Part shown: positions 5,600 through 12,466 of the stretch, piece by piece
How the letters are laid out: each line of letters begins with the position of its first letter
Numbering within the stretch: the stretch's first letter is position 1
Assembly (NCBI GenBank): GCA_009776565.1
Contig: WRNQ01000024.1
Coordinates: 1-15,341, forward strand
Reading direction: 5' to 3'
From: Synergistaceae bacterium
Lineage (GTDB): Bacteria > Synergistota > Synergistia > Synergistales > Aminobacteriaceae
Length of the DNA: 15,341 nucleotides
Made by a program: the position numbers and the translations under genes
Notes under the pieces: generated by a model
Database searches by the model: none
The model's input: the letters and a program-made list of their open reading frames with translations, nothing else
What the model was told of the DNA's origin: nothing

Positions 5600-7228
5600 A
5601 TGAGGCTTTTATTAATAGCAGGGATGGAACATTCCTATATTGCTACTTACGCCGAAAAAAGGCGCCATTTGATAGCTAATAAGAATTCGCTTATGTTAAG
5701 CGATGCTGACGAATACATCGAGAACCATACTTTGTCATATGACATGATTCTGGTTACGGATGGCGCGATGTCCGCAAATCCGGATAGAAACGAAATAAAC
5801 CTTGAGGATTTGTTAAAATATCATTCCTGTATAGTTGTTATTACAAGGGACTTCTTTTTTCAAACGCCTGATAACACTATAAAAGCTATTATTTCTGATT
5901 GGATTCGACCAACAGAATATGATTTTGACAAAGCGCTGAACCTGCGGCAGGATGAAATGCGCAATGATGGACATGGCTACGACCGTAATGATAGAAGACA
6001 TAGCTATGGTCGTAATGACAGACACGGCGCCAGCCGTAATAATAATGGCGACAGCCGCAACGACAGATATGGCGACAGCCGCAACGACAGATATGGCGAC
6101 AGCCGCAACGACAGATATGGCGATGACCGCAACGATGGAAGACATGGCGACAGCCACAATGATGGAAGACATAGCTATGACCGTAATGATAATGGCGACA
6201 GCCACAATGATGGAAGACATAGCTATGACCGTAATGATAATGGCGACAGCCGCAACGATGGAAAACATGGCGACAACCGTAGTGACAGGCATGGTGACAA
6301 CAGCAATGGCAGATATGGCGACAAACGCGAAGGAAAAGATAAAAAGGAAAAAAGAAAATGGGGGGCAAAACCTAAAATAGAGTTAGAAGCCGACGAATTG
6401 CCGGCATCAGCTATTATTGACCGGACCACAAGCCGCGCAATAGTTTTTACCGGTCATAGAGGTTCTGGTGTTACAAGTACGGCAATCAGCGTCGCACTAT
6501 CGGCAATCGGTCGAAATCTTAAAACGATTTTTGTAGATTTTGATACGGACTACAGGGCGGCAAACCTTTATTTGGGTGAGTTCGGGGCACAGGCGGATAA
6601 AAATGACGGTATATCATCATCACTAATCAGGCTTCTTGCTCAGCCCCAGAAATACGATGTCTATGCTGTAGATGCAGACGGGCTATGGGTTACTTCATTG
6701 GGATACGGTTTTGCGGATGAGAAACTGCTTCAGCAGCACTTTACGGAAACTAAAATAATAGGGCTTATAACTTCACTGAAGCATAGTTTTGATCTTGTGG
6801 CCGTTGATTTCCCGCTGGACAGGCTCGCGCTTACGCCGGCTATATTGAATAACGTTGATGTCCTGGCATTGTGTATGGAAAACAACATCTATTCCGCCTT
6901 TACCACTGTACGCAATATTGTCAATGAATTTAGCCGCATGGAAGACATTTCATATTTTGCGTCGAAAGCCAATCTTATAGTGACGAAATATAACGACGAG
7001 TCCATGTTTGAAGATGAATTGATACTTCCGGAACGACTTGGCGAGTTAATAGTTAATGAAGGGTTTTGTGACGCTTTTACGACAGAAATGCCTGTCGCGG
7101 GCAGCATTCCATATGATAATCGTTTTGACAGGCAGATTGAGAGCGATGTTTCAATAATTTACACGGACAATAGGATGAAGCGGGCATATGAGGGCATTTT
7201 GCTTCGCCTGATAGGAGCGGCGAGATGA
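5600..7228 (+). CDS. tadZ: TadZ/CpaE-like protein 2 with repetitive linker
   Basis: A 542-residue protein in three parts. Residues 1 to about 120 (MRLLLIAGMEHSYIATYAEK onward) look like the pseudo-receiver domain of TadZ. Residues about 122-247 are a hydrophilic Asn/Asp/Arg/Gly/His repeat ending in a Lys-rich patch. Residues about 275-542 are a MinD-like domain: TGHRGSGVTST (284-294) at the P-loop, FVDFDTDYRAANLYLG, VAVDFPLDR, and SIPYDNRF near the end. The lysine of the GKT core is replaced by valine, so ATPase activity is doubtful. I start at ATG 5600, which begins a typical TadZ strand; GGAGG lies at 5583-5587. The frame is open to an ATG at 5576 overlapping cpaF. Its stop overlaps the cpaB start as ATGA, so the two are probably translationally coupled. 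The role is likely localisation of the Tad platform. Confidence 0.8.
   Translation: MRLLLIAGMEHSYIATYAEKRRHLIANKNSLMLSDADEYIENHTLSYDMILVTDGAMSANPDRNEINLEDLLKYHSCIVVITRDFFFQTPDNTIKAIISDWIRPTEYDFDKALNLRQDEMRNDGHGYDRNDRRHSYGRNDRHGASRNNNGDSRNDRYGDSRNDRYGDSRNDRYGDDRNDGRHGDSHNDGRHSYDRNDNGDSHNDGRHSYDRNDNGDSRNDGKHGDNRSDRHGDNSNGRYGDKREGKDKKEKRKWGAKPKIELEADELPASAIIDRTTSRAIVFTGHRGSGVTSTAISVALSAIGRNLKTIFVDFDTDYRAANLYLGEFGAQADKNDGISSSLIRLLAQPQKYDVYAVDADGLWVTSLGYGFADEKLLQQHFTETKIIGLITSLKHSFDLVAVDFPLDRLALTPAILNNVDVLALCMENNIYSAFTTVRNIVNEFSRMEDISYFASKANLIVTKYNDESMFEDELILPERLGELIVNEGFCDAFTTEMPVAGSIPYDNRFDRQIESDVSIIYTDNRMKRAYEGILLRLIGAAR
5968..6340 (+). repeat. Coding tandem repeats inside tadZ2
   Basis: Three exact 24-bp copies span 6047-6118, coding GDSRNDRY three times. 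Two exact 48-bp copies span 6146-6193 and 6194-6241, coding GDSHNDGRHSYDRNDN twice. Degenerate relatives lie on both sides. All periods are multiples of three, so copy-number change would keep the frame and only change linker length. The product is very polar, His- and Arg-rich, and surely disordered. Confidence 0.93.
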
Positions 7229-8160
7229 ATAAGACAAAAGCGGAATTCAAGAAAAAAGAACGCGGATTATCTGGCGGTAAGCGGATAGCGGCAAAAATTG
7301 CGACAGTGGCGGTAAGCATTCTAGCGTTATTTCTTACCTACATGTACTTAAGTAACGCGGACAGCGCCGCAAGGGATACAGTGCCGGTAGTAAGGGTGAA
7401 AAACGGCATTCCGGCGTACACGATTTTAACAAAAGACGATGTGGAAAAATATGACTTAATCAAGAAAGAGTTTATTGATAAAGAAATGATCCTGTACGAA
7501 AACGCCGAGGATGAAGTTTATGGGAAATATACAGCATATTTTATAAGAGGCAAAACTGTCCTGTACAGCGACCAGCTAATTGGCGATAAACCTGTTCGCA
7601 ACGAGTGGCTTTACAGCCTTTCGGGAGACGAGGAAGTTGTTACGATCCCATATAAGTATTCGGAGGCGGGCGGAGATATTCTCCTGCCGGGTGATTTGAT
7701 TCGGATACGCGTTTCATATGAGGTTGAGGTCCCTATAAAAAATAACGCTGGCTACAATGATTATGGCGGCGATAATGTTAATCCGAACAGCTATTCCAGA
7801 GGATCCGGCGCCGAAAAAATAGTGAAAACAGATATATTATTCGGCTCGATTGTCGTTAAAGACATGATCAATTCTAACGGACGCTCAGTTTATGAATTGT
7901 ATAAAGAAGTAATGCGGCTTGATGAGAAACAGCGCGATAGCGTAATGAGGAGCTCCGAGTTCCTCTCGAGTATAAAACCGAACGCGCTTTTGCTGGCCGG
8001 GACGGCTGACGATATGGAGCGATACGCAACTTTTAAAGCAACGGTAAACAGCAGCAATTTTCTTATAACTATATTAAGTAGAGCAAGTAACACAATCGGC
8101 TTTGACAACTTGCCGACGCTTGAAACAGAGGTTCGGTCATGGATAGATGGCGGGAAATAG
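7225..8160 (+). CDS. cpaB: CpaB/RcpC-like SAF-domain protein
   Basis: A 311-residue membrane-anchored protein. A basic N-terminus is followed by one membrane segment (about 21-43), then an extracytoplasmic SAF domain starting VVRVKNGIPAYTILTKDDVE (56-75). This is the usual CpaB pattern in which a periplasmic or outside domain follows a signal anchor; in Gram-negative Tad systems CpaB helps assemble the secretin. Here no secretin is seen, so it may act at the cell wall. The Asn/Gly/Tyr-rich loop around 172-194 is probably flexible. The start ATG overlaps the tadZ2 stop as ATGA. A 32-bp piece of this gene, coding RDTVPVVRVK, has a near-copy at 2829-2860. The tandem 41-bp array follows at once. 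Confidence 0.85.
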   Translation: MNKTKAEFKKKERGLSGGKRIAAKIATVAVSILALFLTYMYLSNADSAARDTVPVVRVKNGIPAYTILTKDDVEKYDLIKKEFIDKEMILYENAEDEVYGKYTAYFIRGKTVLYSDQLIGDKPVRNEWLYSLSGDEEVVTIPYKYSEAGGDILLPGDLIRIRVSYEVEVPIKNNAGYNDYGGDNVNPNSYSRGSGAEKIVKTDILFGSIVVKDMINSNGRSVYELYKEVMRLDEKQRDSVMRSSEFLSSIKPNALLLAGTADDMERYATFKATVNSSNFLITILSRASNTIGFDNLPTLETEVRSWIDGGK

Positions 8161-8187
8161 GACACGACCGGAGAATCCGGAGAATCA

Positions 8188-8337
8188 CGGAGTATATGAA
8201 ACGGAGGGAAATAGTAAACGGTGAATCCCGGAGTATATGAAACGGAGGGAAATAGTAAACGGTGAAGCCCGGAGTATATGAAACGGAGGGAAATAGTAAA
8301 CGGTGAAGCCCGGAGTAGATGAAACGGAGGAATACTA
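8188..8337 (+). repeat. 41-bp tandem array carrying repeated ribosome binding sites
   Basis: The unit starts CGGAGTATATGAAACGGAGG at 8188, 8229, 8270 and 8311, a strict 41-bp period with three full copies and a final partial one. Every unit contains ATGAAACGGAGG. The last copy supplies the GGAGG (8326-8330) for the tadB TTG start. Because 41 is one less than 42, each ATG opens a 14-codon frame (MKRREIVNGE...) whose TGA overlaps the next ATG as ATGA: 8196-8240, 8237-8281 and 8278-8322. These may be a chain of coupled mini-ORFs or a by-product of the repeat length. Confidence 0.88.
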
Positions 8338-9342
8338 TTGAGCAGAATGTTTGTGTGTGCGGTCGTCGGAGGGACAGTTTTCATGTCTCTTAGCGCATTG
8401 CTCGAGCTAAACTTTATTGCGGATATCAGAAGCTTTGTCAACGAGCTCTTTTTATCGCTCTGGGGATATCTTGAACAGTATAACCGGAAGCGGCGCTCCG
8501 AGAGGATCAAACGCGAGAATATCGTTCGGAGGAAGGAAGATTTGCTTGTTAAGTATAACAGGCTAATTGATGACTTCTTAAGAAGCTTTAACCTTGGCAT
8601 CCCGTTGGAAACCGCTACTTCGCTGATAGCGATAGTATTTGCGCTTATTATAGTTGTATCGACCCTGTTTTTAAAAGATGTTACGGTATCATTCATTATT
8701 GCCGTTTCGACAATGATTACGCTTTTCACATGGTTTTCAAGGGAGTCGCGAATTCGGCGGGCCGCCAGGGCCGAGGCTATTGCTGACGCGGAAGATGCGA
8801 TTTGCCCGCTTGCCAGGGACGGAGTTTTGGTTGCGATAAAAAAAGTAATGGAAACAGAAGAGTATATTCATAAAGATATACGACCGTATTTCACTGAGTT
8901 CATAGACAATTGCGAGATGCGCGGCTACTCTTTCAGGCAGGCAATGAAACTGCTCAACATACAGTTAGGTTCGCGCTTTGACAACTTCGCGGAAAAAGCG
9001 ATAACGTTCGAGTATAACGAACGCAAAGGTATGGCTGAGGTTTTCCTTGATATTGTGGACGAGAATGCTGTTGTGCGTGAGATCAATGCAAAAAAAGAGG
9101 ACTTGTTCAAGAAAATGAACCGTGACTTCTTAATGAAAACGCTGATCATCGTTCTATTTTTTCTCTATGCGCTTTCTGTCAGGGAATTTCGCGAGTTTAT
9201 GGTACTTACGACGCCCGGCAAGTTTATTAATTCACTGTGCTTGAACGTAATATGCATCAGTTTTGCATGGGGGCAGGCGCTGCAAGGCTCATTAGAGTTA
9301 AAGCGTCAACGGTCTAAAGCGAAAGTGAAAGTGAAAGGGTGA
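8338..9342 (+). CDS. tadB: TadB-like inner-membrane platform protein
   Basis: A 334-residue integral membrane protein of the GspF/TadB type, expected to form the inner-membrane platform that CpaF acts on. Predicted membrane segments are at about 5-23, 92-112, 114-133, 267-283 and 294-312. Between them is a cytoplasmic helical domain of about 130 residues containing GYSFRQAMKLLNIQLGSRFDNF, cut here as two motifs GYSFRQAMKLL and LGSRFDNF, of the T2SSF kind. The start is TTG at 8338, seven bases after GGAGG at 8326-8330; the ATG at 8347 is too far from it. The gene ends with a Lys-rich tail (RSKAKVKVKG) and is followed directly by tadC. The TadB/TadC naming rests on position and topology, because sequence similarity in this family is low. 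Confidence 0.75.
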   Translation: MSRMFVCAVVGGTVFMSLSALLELNFIADIRSFVNELFLSLWGYLEQYNRKRRSERIKRENIVRRKEDLLVKYNRLIDDFLRSFNLGIPLETATSLIAIVFALIIVVSTLFLKDVTVSFIIAVSTMITLFTWFSRESRIRRAARAEAIADAEDAICPLARDGVLVAIKKVMETEEYIHKDIRPYFTEFIDNCEMRGYSFRQAMKLLNIQLGSRFDNFAEKAITFEYNERKGMAEVFLDIVDENAVVREINAKKEDLFKKMNRDFLMKTLIIVLFFLYALSVREFREFMVLTTPGKFINSLCLNVICISFAWGQALQGSLELKRQRSKAKVKVKG

Positions 9343-9353
9343 GGGGAAAGGTT

Positions 9354-10232
9354 ATGTTTTCCAAAATTATCGCGTTTGCGGCGGTCATATTCTTAATAAA
9401 GCAGTTGTTATACCCTTTTTACCGTCCGGCGGGGCGAAGGCATAAGAATATGGTTAGAAAGTACAGTAAAGAAAAACAGGCCGAAGAAGTAAAACATAAA
9501 CGTCGGGAAAAGAAGATCGAGTTTGCGCGCAGATATGCCGTCCGGCTGCCGTTTATGCAATCTGAAGCGGAACTGAAAAAGACGCTTGATCGGCTCGACT
9601 CCGACAAATGTCCTGAAGAAATATGGTTTGAACAGGATTTATGGTTAGTTGGCAGTATTGTGGTCTCGGTCTTTCTGTTTACGGCAAACAACATTCTGGG
9701 ACTTATATCGGCTCTGCTTATACCAATAGTGTTTTTCTTACCGACAGATGAACTGGATAAAGAGGTTAAACGTAAAAACCAGAATATTGCGCTGGATTTT
9801 CCACTATTTTACAGTATGGTGTTTTATCAGTATTCTAAAACAATTAATGTTTATATGGCGGATGTTATAAGTGACTATTTGCCGAACGCCAATGATGATA
9901 TGGCGGAAGAATTAAATGTGATGTTACAGAATATTGATTATTCAGATGAGGAATATGCGCTTAAGCAGCTTAAAAAGCGAGTGCCAATCCATCATGTAAT
10001 TAAGTTTTGCGACATTATGGAAACGCGGTTAAGGGGTTATGATAATGTCTCTCAGATGCAGTATTTGAAAAATGAAATCGACCGCTACAGGGTAACAGAA
10101 CTGGAAAATGAACTGCAAAGGAGGGTCAGGACGAACAATCTAATCCAACTTATCCTGTTAGGCGTGTTGGGGTTATACATTATAATTTACTACTTATTTA
10201 CCGTACTGAATTCACTGAATATGTTTTTGTAA
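9354..10232 (+). CDS. tadC: TadC-like inner-membrane platform protein
   Basis: A 292-residue membrane protein, the usual partner of TadB. Membrane segments are predicted at about 3-20, 97-113, 115-130 and 267-288. A very basic cytoplasmic stretch (about 24-60) follows the first, and a GspF-like helical domain lies between the third and the last. I choose ATG 9354 because AGGGGA (9342-9347) lies six bases upstream; the frame is open to a GTG at 9339 that overlaps the tadB stop but has no site of its own. Together TadB and TadC would form the platform. The next gene, a pilin-like protein, follows after a repeat-filled gap. Confidence 0.72.
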   Translation: MFSKIIAFAAVIFLIKQLLYPFYRPAGRRHKNMVRKYSKEKQAEEVKHKRREKKIEFARRYAVRLPFMQSEAELKKTLDRLDSDKCPEEIWFEQDLWLVGSIVVSVFLFTANNILGLISALLIPIVFFLPTDELDKEVKRKNQNIALDFPLFYSMVFYQYSKTINVYMADVISDYLPNANDDMAEELNVMLQNIDYSDEEYALKQLKKRVPIHHVIKFCDIMETRLRGYDNVSQMQYLKNEIDRYRVTELENELQRRVRTNNLIQLILLGVLGLYIIIYYLFTVLNSLNMFL

Positions 10233-10257
10233 CGAGGGGGGAGGCGTTTAAAATACT

Positions 10258-10345
10258 AAAACACGCAAACACGCAAGATACGTAAACACGCAAGCACGCA
10301 AGATACGTAAACACGCAAGATACGTAAACACGCAAGCACGCAAAT
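10258..10345. repeat. ACACGCAAG/ATACGTAA tandem array
   Basis: Blocks of eight or nine bases (AAACACGC, AAGATACGT, AAGCACGC) alternate in 17- and 25-bp combinations. The array fills most of the gap between tadC and the pilin gene. No spacers are present and no terminator-like stem is seen. Confidence 0.85.
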
Positions 10346-10387
10346 TGAACAGTTTTCAATAATTTCAAAAAAACGAGGAGGTTTGAC

Positions 10388-10582
10388 ATGAACGGAAAAG
10401 TAAAGAGGTTTATGAACGACGAGCAGGGGGATTTCAGTGTTAAGGGACTGGCAATTACGGTAGGCGCTATCGTTGTGATCGGCGCCGTTGTTACATGGTT
10501 GTCAAACGGACAGATTACCGTATGGATATCGGATGTCTGGGATTCTGTATGGGGCTGGATCCAAGACACCTTTATGGGGTGA
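10388..10582 (+). CDS. Flp-pilin-like small protein
   Basis: A 64-residue protein with the build of a Flp-type prepilin: a short basic head (MNGKVKRFMNDEQG), then a hydrophobic segment (about 20-38), then a short Trp-rich tail. The start has a strong site, GAGGAGG, at 10375-10381. Flp pilins are normally cut after Gly by TadV, before a GATAIEY-like stretch with Glu at +5. Here the sequence after G14 is DFSVKGLAI, so +5 is Lys, not Glu. It may be an unusual pilin, or a platform subunit that is not cleaved. It comes right before two pseudopilin-like genes. No prepilin peptidase is in the window. Confidence 0.6.
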   Translation: MNGKVKRFMNDEQGDFSVKGLAITVGAIVVIGAVVTWLSNGQITVWISDVWDSVWGWIQDTFMG

Positions 10583-10588
10583 TCTGCT

Positions 10589-11098
10589 ATGGTTGCCGCG
10601 ATTAAAGCTATTCTTACAGCAATCATATCGACGGTTGTACTGTTTTTGATCATTCAGTTGGCGTTCTTTTTCCCGTTTTACATGACGATAGTTGTGGAAA
10701 CGTTTAACTTGTCGAATATTGCGGCTAACGATAATTACGTCAAACAAATGTATTATGACCATAGCCTTGACGGAATGCGGGATCGCCCGATATTTAACAA
10801 AACGCCGGCTGATGTGAGAATTGAGGTCTTCACGGAGGATGACTGGGGAATTCAATGGAACGCGGTGGGCGAAGACGACGAATATGCCTACAGCGCATAT
10901 GAAGGCGAGAATTGGGAGCACGGGGAGCATAAACCGTACTTGCAGCGAGGCCATCCAGTGACGGTGACGGTTAGCGCGATATATCCGCTTGAAATGACTC
11001 TGTGGGGCAGGACAATAACTCACCCTTTCCCTGTGTCATTCAGCATGACGTCGGTGGGGTTGAAGTATTACAAAGACTTAGACTGGGATTGGTACTAA
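10589..11098 (+). CDS. TadE-like pseudopilin
   Basis: A 169-residue protein with one hydrophobic N-terminal segment (about 8-30, rich in Ile/Leu/Phe) and a beta-rich outside domain. The domain contains GHPVTVTVSAIYPLEM and ends SMTSVGLKYYKDLDWDWY. The shape, one anchor and a soluble domain of about 130 residues, fits the TadE/TadF/TadG minor pilins, which are thought to start fibre assembly. I do not see a clear Gly-Glu processing site. A GGGGTGA lies about eight bases before the ATG, overlapping the stop of the pilin gene. It is followed two bases later by the next pseudopilin gene. Confidence 0.55.
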   Translation: MVAAIKAILTAIISTVVLFLIIQLAFFFPFYMTIVVETFNLSNIAANDNYVKQMYYDHSLDGMRDRPIFNKTPADVRIEVFTEDDWGIQWNAVGEDDEYAYSAYEGENWEHGEHKPYLQRGHPVTVTVSAIYPLEMTLWGRTITHPFPVSFSMTSVGLKYYKDLDWDWY

Positions 11099-11100
11099 TA

Positions 11101-11604
11101 ATGAAGGGTATTGCGATAGCGATATTAATCGTACTTTTGCTTGGAGTAGTCATTCAGCCTTTGATTGAAACATCAAATGTCCTGAAGGAAAAGGTCACGC
11201 TTGGCGCGGCAATTTTAAGCTCATGCCGCGCTGCGCGCGGCAATGCGCTAATGGATGAGAGAATGCGTGATTTAAACGCAAATATCGATGAGGATATATT
11301 TAAACACTATTTTGCCGAAGCGTTCAGCGAAACGCTTGGCGTGTATTTGTCTTCGCCATCAGGGCTGCACGGCAGGATGGAGTTTACGTCCCCAAGTGGA
11401 CGGTGGGACCAGATAACGGTCGATTTGACGCTGCAATCACCGCATGAAATCTATTTCTCAGGGCATGAGGTAATTCAGGCTGAAATATACCTTAGTACGC
11501 CATATGTGTTCCGTACCCCCCTCTTAAGGGACGCGGCGGCGCTATTGCCTAATTCGTTTGAAATTACTGAAACACGTAATTTTGAAGCGCAAATAATAAA
11601 CTAA
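11101..11604 (+). CDS. TadF-like pseudopilin
   Basis: A 167-residue protein with an N-terminal membrane segment (about 3-21) followed by a predicted helix (IETSNVLKEKVTLGAAI) and a beta-rich domain. This is the general build of TadE/TadF minor pilins. The start at ATG 11101 lies two bases after the stop of the previous gene, with no clear ribosome binding site, so coupled translation is likely. The frame is open back to 11002, inside the previous gene, but that extension would displace the membrane segment from the N-terminus. No specific substrate or partner can be named. Confidence 0.55.
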   Translation: MKGIAIAILIVLLLGVVIQPLIETSNVLKEKVTLGAAILSSCRAARGNALMDERMRDLNANIDEDIFKHYFAEAFSETLGVYLSSPSGLHGRMEFTSPSGRWDQITVDLTLQSPHEIYFSGHEVIQAEIYLSTPYVFRTPLLRDAAALLPNSFEITETRNFEAQIIN

Positions 11605-11641
11605 AACTAAAAAGTATTAAAGGAGGGCAATCTGGAGAACA

Positions 11642-11674
11642 TATGACAAATTTGAAACAGGGGAGGATAAAATG
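11642..11674 (+). CDS. Possible 10-codon leader peptide before yukD
   Basis: ATG at 11642 opens a frame reading MTNLKQGRIK and stopping at a TGA that overlaps the yukD ATG as ATGA. AAAGGAGGG lies about 16 bases further upstream and CTGGAG is close by. It may be translated and coupled to yukD, or may be chance, as the frame is very short. Confidence 0.25.
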
Positions 11675-11890
11675 AATTATATCTTGGTCACGCTTCAATG
11701 GAATGGCGGCCTGGAGGATTTGAAAGTCCCCGCTTTTGTTCCGGTTGTGGAGCTTCTGGAAATGTTTGATGATATTTACGGCATCGGGGGAAAAACGTTA
11801 CAAGCCGAACCGAAGGGTATTATCCTGGATAAGAACAAAACCCTCGAGGAACAAGGCGTCCAGAATGGAGCAAAGCTATCGATAAGCTAA
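11672..11890 (+). CDS. yukD: YukD/EsaB-like ubiquitin-fold protein
   Basis: A 72-residue protein with the ubiquitin-like pattern of YukD/EsaB: a first strand (YILVTLQWNGGLEDLKVPAF), a helix (VPVVELLEMFDDIYG), and a last strand NGAKLSI after LEEQGVQ, with the LDKNKTLEEQG turn typical of the family. It does not end in a GlyGly, so conjugation as in ubiquitin is not expected; YukD is known to lack it. In type VII systems it is a cytoplasmic component required for secretion. The start ATG has GGGGAGG upstream. It follows the pseudopilins and precedes two WXG100 genes, the position expected if it belongs with them. No EssB, EsaA or EssC is seen. Confidence 0.82.
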   Translation: MNYILVTLQWNGGLEDLKVPAFVPVVELLEMFDDIYGIGGKTLQAEPKGIILDKNKTLEEQGVQNGAKLSIS

Positions 11891-12056
11891 TAAGCAAATA
11901 AGCTAATAAGCTAATAAGCAAATTAAGCATTTTAAGCTAACAAGCTAATAAGCAAATTAAGCATATCAAGCTAACAAGCTAATAAGCAAATTAAGCATAT
12001 TAAGCTAATAAGCTAATAAGCAAATTAAGCATATTAAGCTAATACGCTTAAACTTT
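11888..12056. repeat. 34-bp AAGC-type tandem array
   Basis: The motif AAGCAAATTAAGCAT repeats at 11916, 11950, 11984 and 12018, a strict 34-bp period. Each unit is assembled from shorter AAGCTAAT-like blocks. A dyad TTAAGC (12034-12039) / GCTTAA (12046-12051) closes it. The array fills the gap between yukD and the next WXG100 gene. No gene is seen in it. Confidence 0.9.
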
Positions 12057-12113
12057 GGTATAAACAAACAAAGCAATTGAAAAAAATTCTTTAACGGTGA
12101 GGAGGTGAGATTT

Positions 12114-12419
12114 ATGGCTGATGACAGAAGATTAAGATTTAGCAGAGCGGGGAGCGCAGCGATTCAAAAGGAGTTTGAAAAAGCGATTAGCCCAATTGCA
12201 GAAGCGTTCAAATCCGCGCAAAACACAGTTGACGGTTTGCATGAATGGTGGGATGGCGAAACAGCGGATGCATTTGTAAGCAAATTTGCTGAAACAAAGC
12301 AAAAAGTAAATGACGAGTTAAATAAGTGGCTGGAAAGCAATATAGCTCTTATGAAGAAGATTGAGGAGATAAAGTTCAGCAATGAGGCAGCTAATGCGCA
12401 ACGTATTCGCAGTATGTAA
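12114..12419 (+). CDS. WXG100-like protein 3
   Basis: A 101-residue two-helix WXG100 protein, with the turn EWWDGETADAF near residues 45-55. It is close to the classic pattern W-x-G followed by an aromatic a few residues later. The start is ATG 12114 after GGAGGTGAG (12101-12108); a GTG at 12105 is inside the binding site. No YxxxD/E export motif follows the turn; the tail reads ANAQRIRSM. It pairs with the next gene, which starts 47 bases after its stop. The two probably share a transcript with yukD, although the 34-bp array lies between. Confidence 0.85.
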   Translation: MADDRRLRFSRAGSAAIQKEFEKAISPIAEAFKSAQNTVDGLHEWWDGETADAFVSKFAETKQKVNDELNKWLESNIALMKKIEEIKFSNEAANAQRIRSM

Positions 12420-12466
12420 AAAGACCTTGTTTGTAAAATTATTAAATTGATTGAGAGGTGAGAATT

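Noticed and set aside
5813..6368. Two long reverse-strand frames opposite the tadZ2 repeats
   Set aside because: They exist because the in-frame 24/48-bp repeats lack stops in other frames. Their products are Ile/Val- or Cys/His-repeats and have no start signals.
7890..8729. Reverse-strand frame of 279 codons across the 41-bp array
   Set aside because: It overlaps two well-supported genes (cpaB and tadB) and passes through the tandem array, with no binding site. It is a shadow.
11002..11100. Upstream extension of the second pseudopilin gene
   Set aside because: It lies inside the preceding gene in another frame, and it would bury the N-terminal membrane segment. ATG 11101 fits better.
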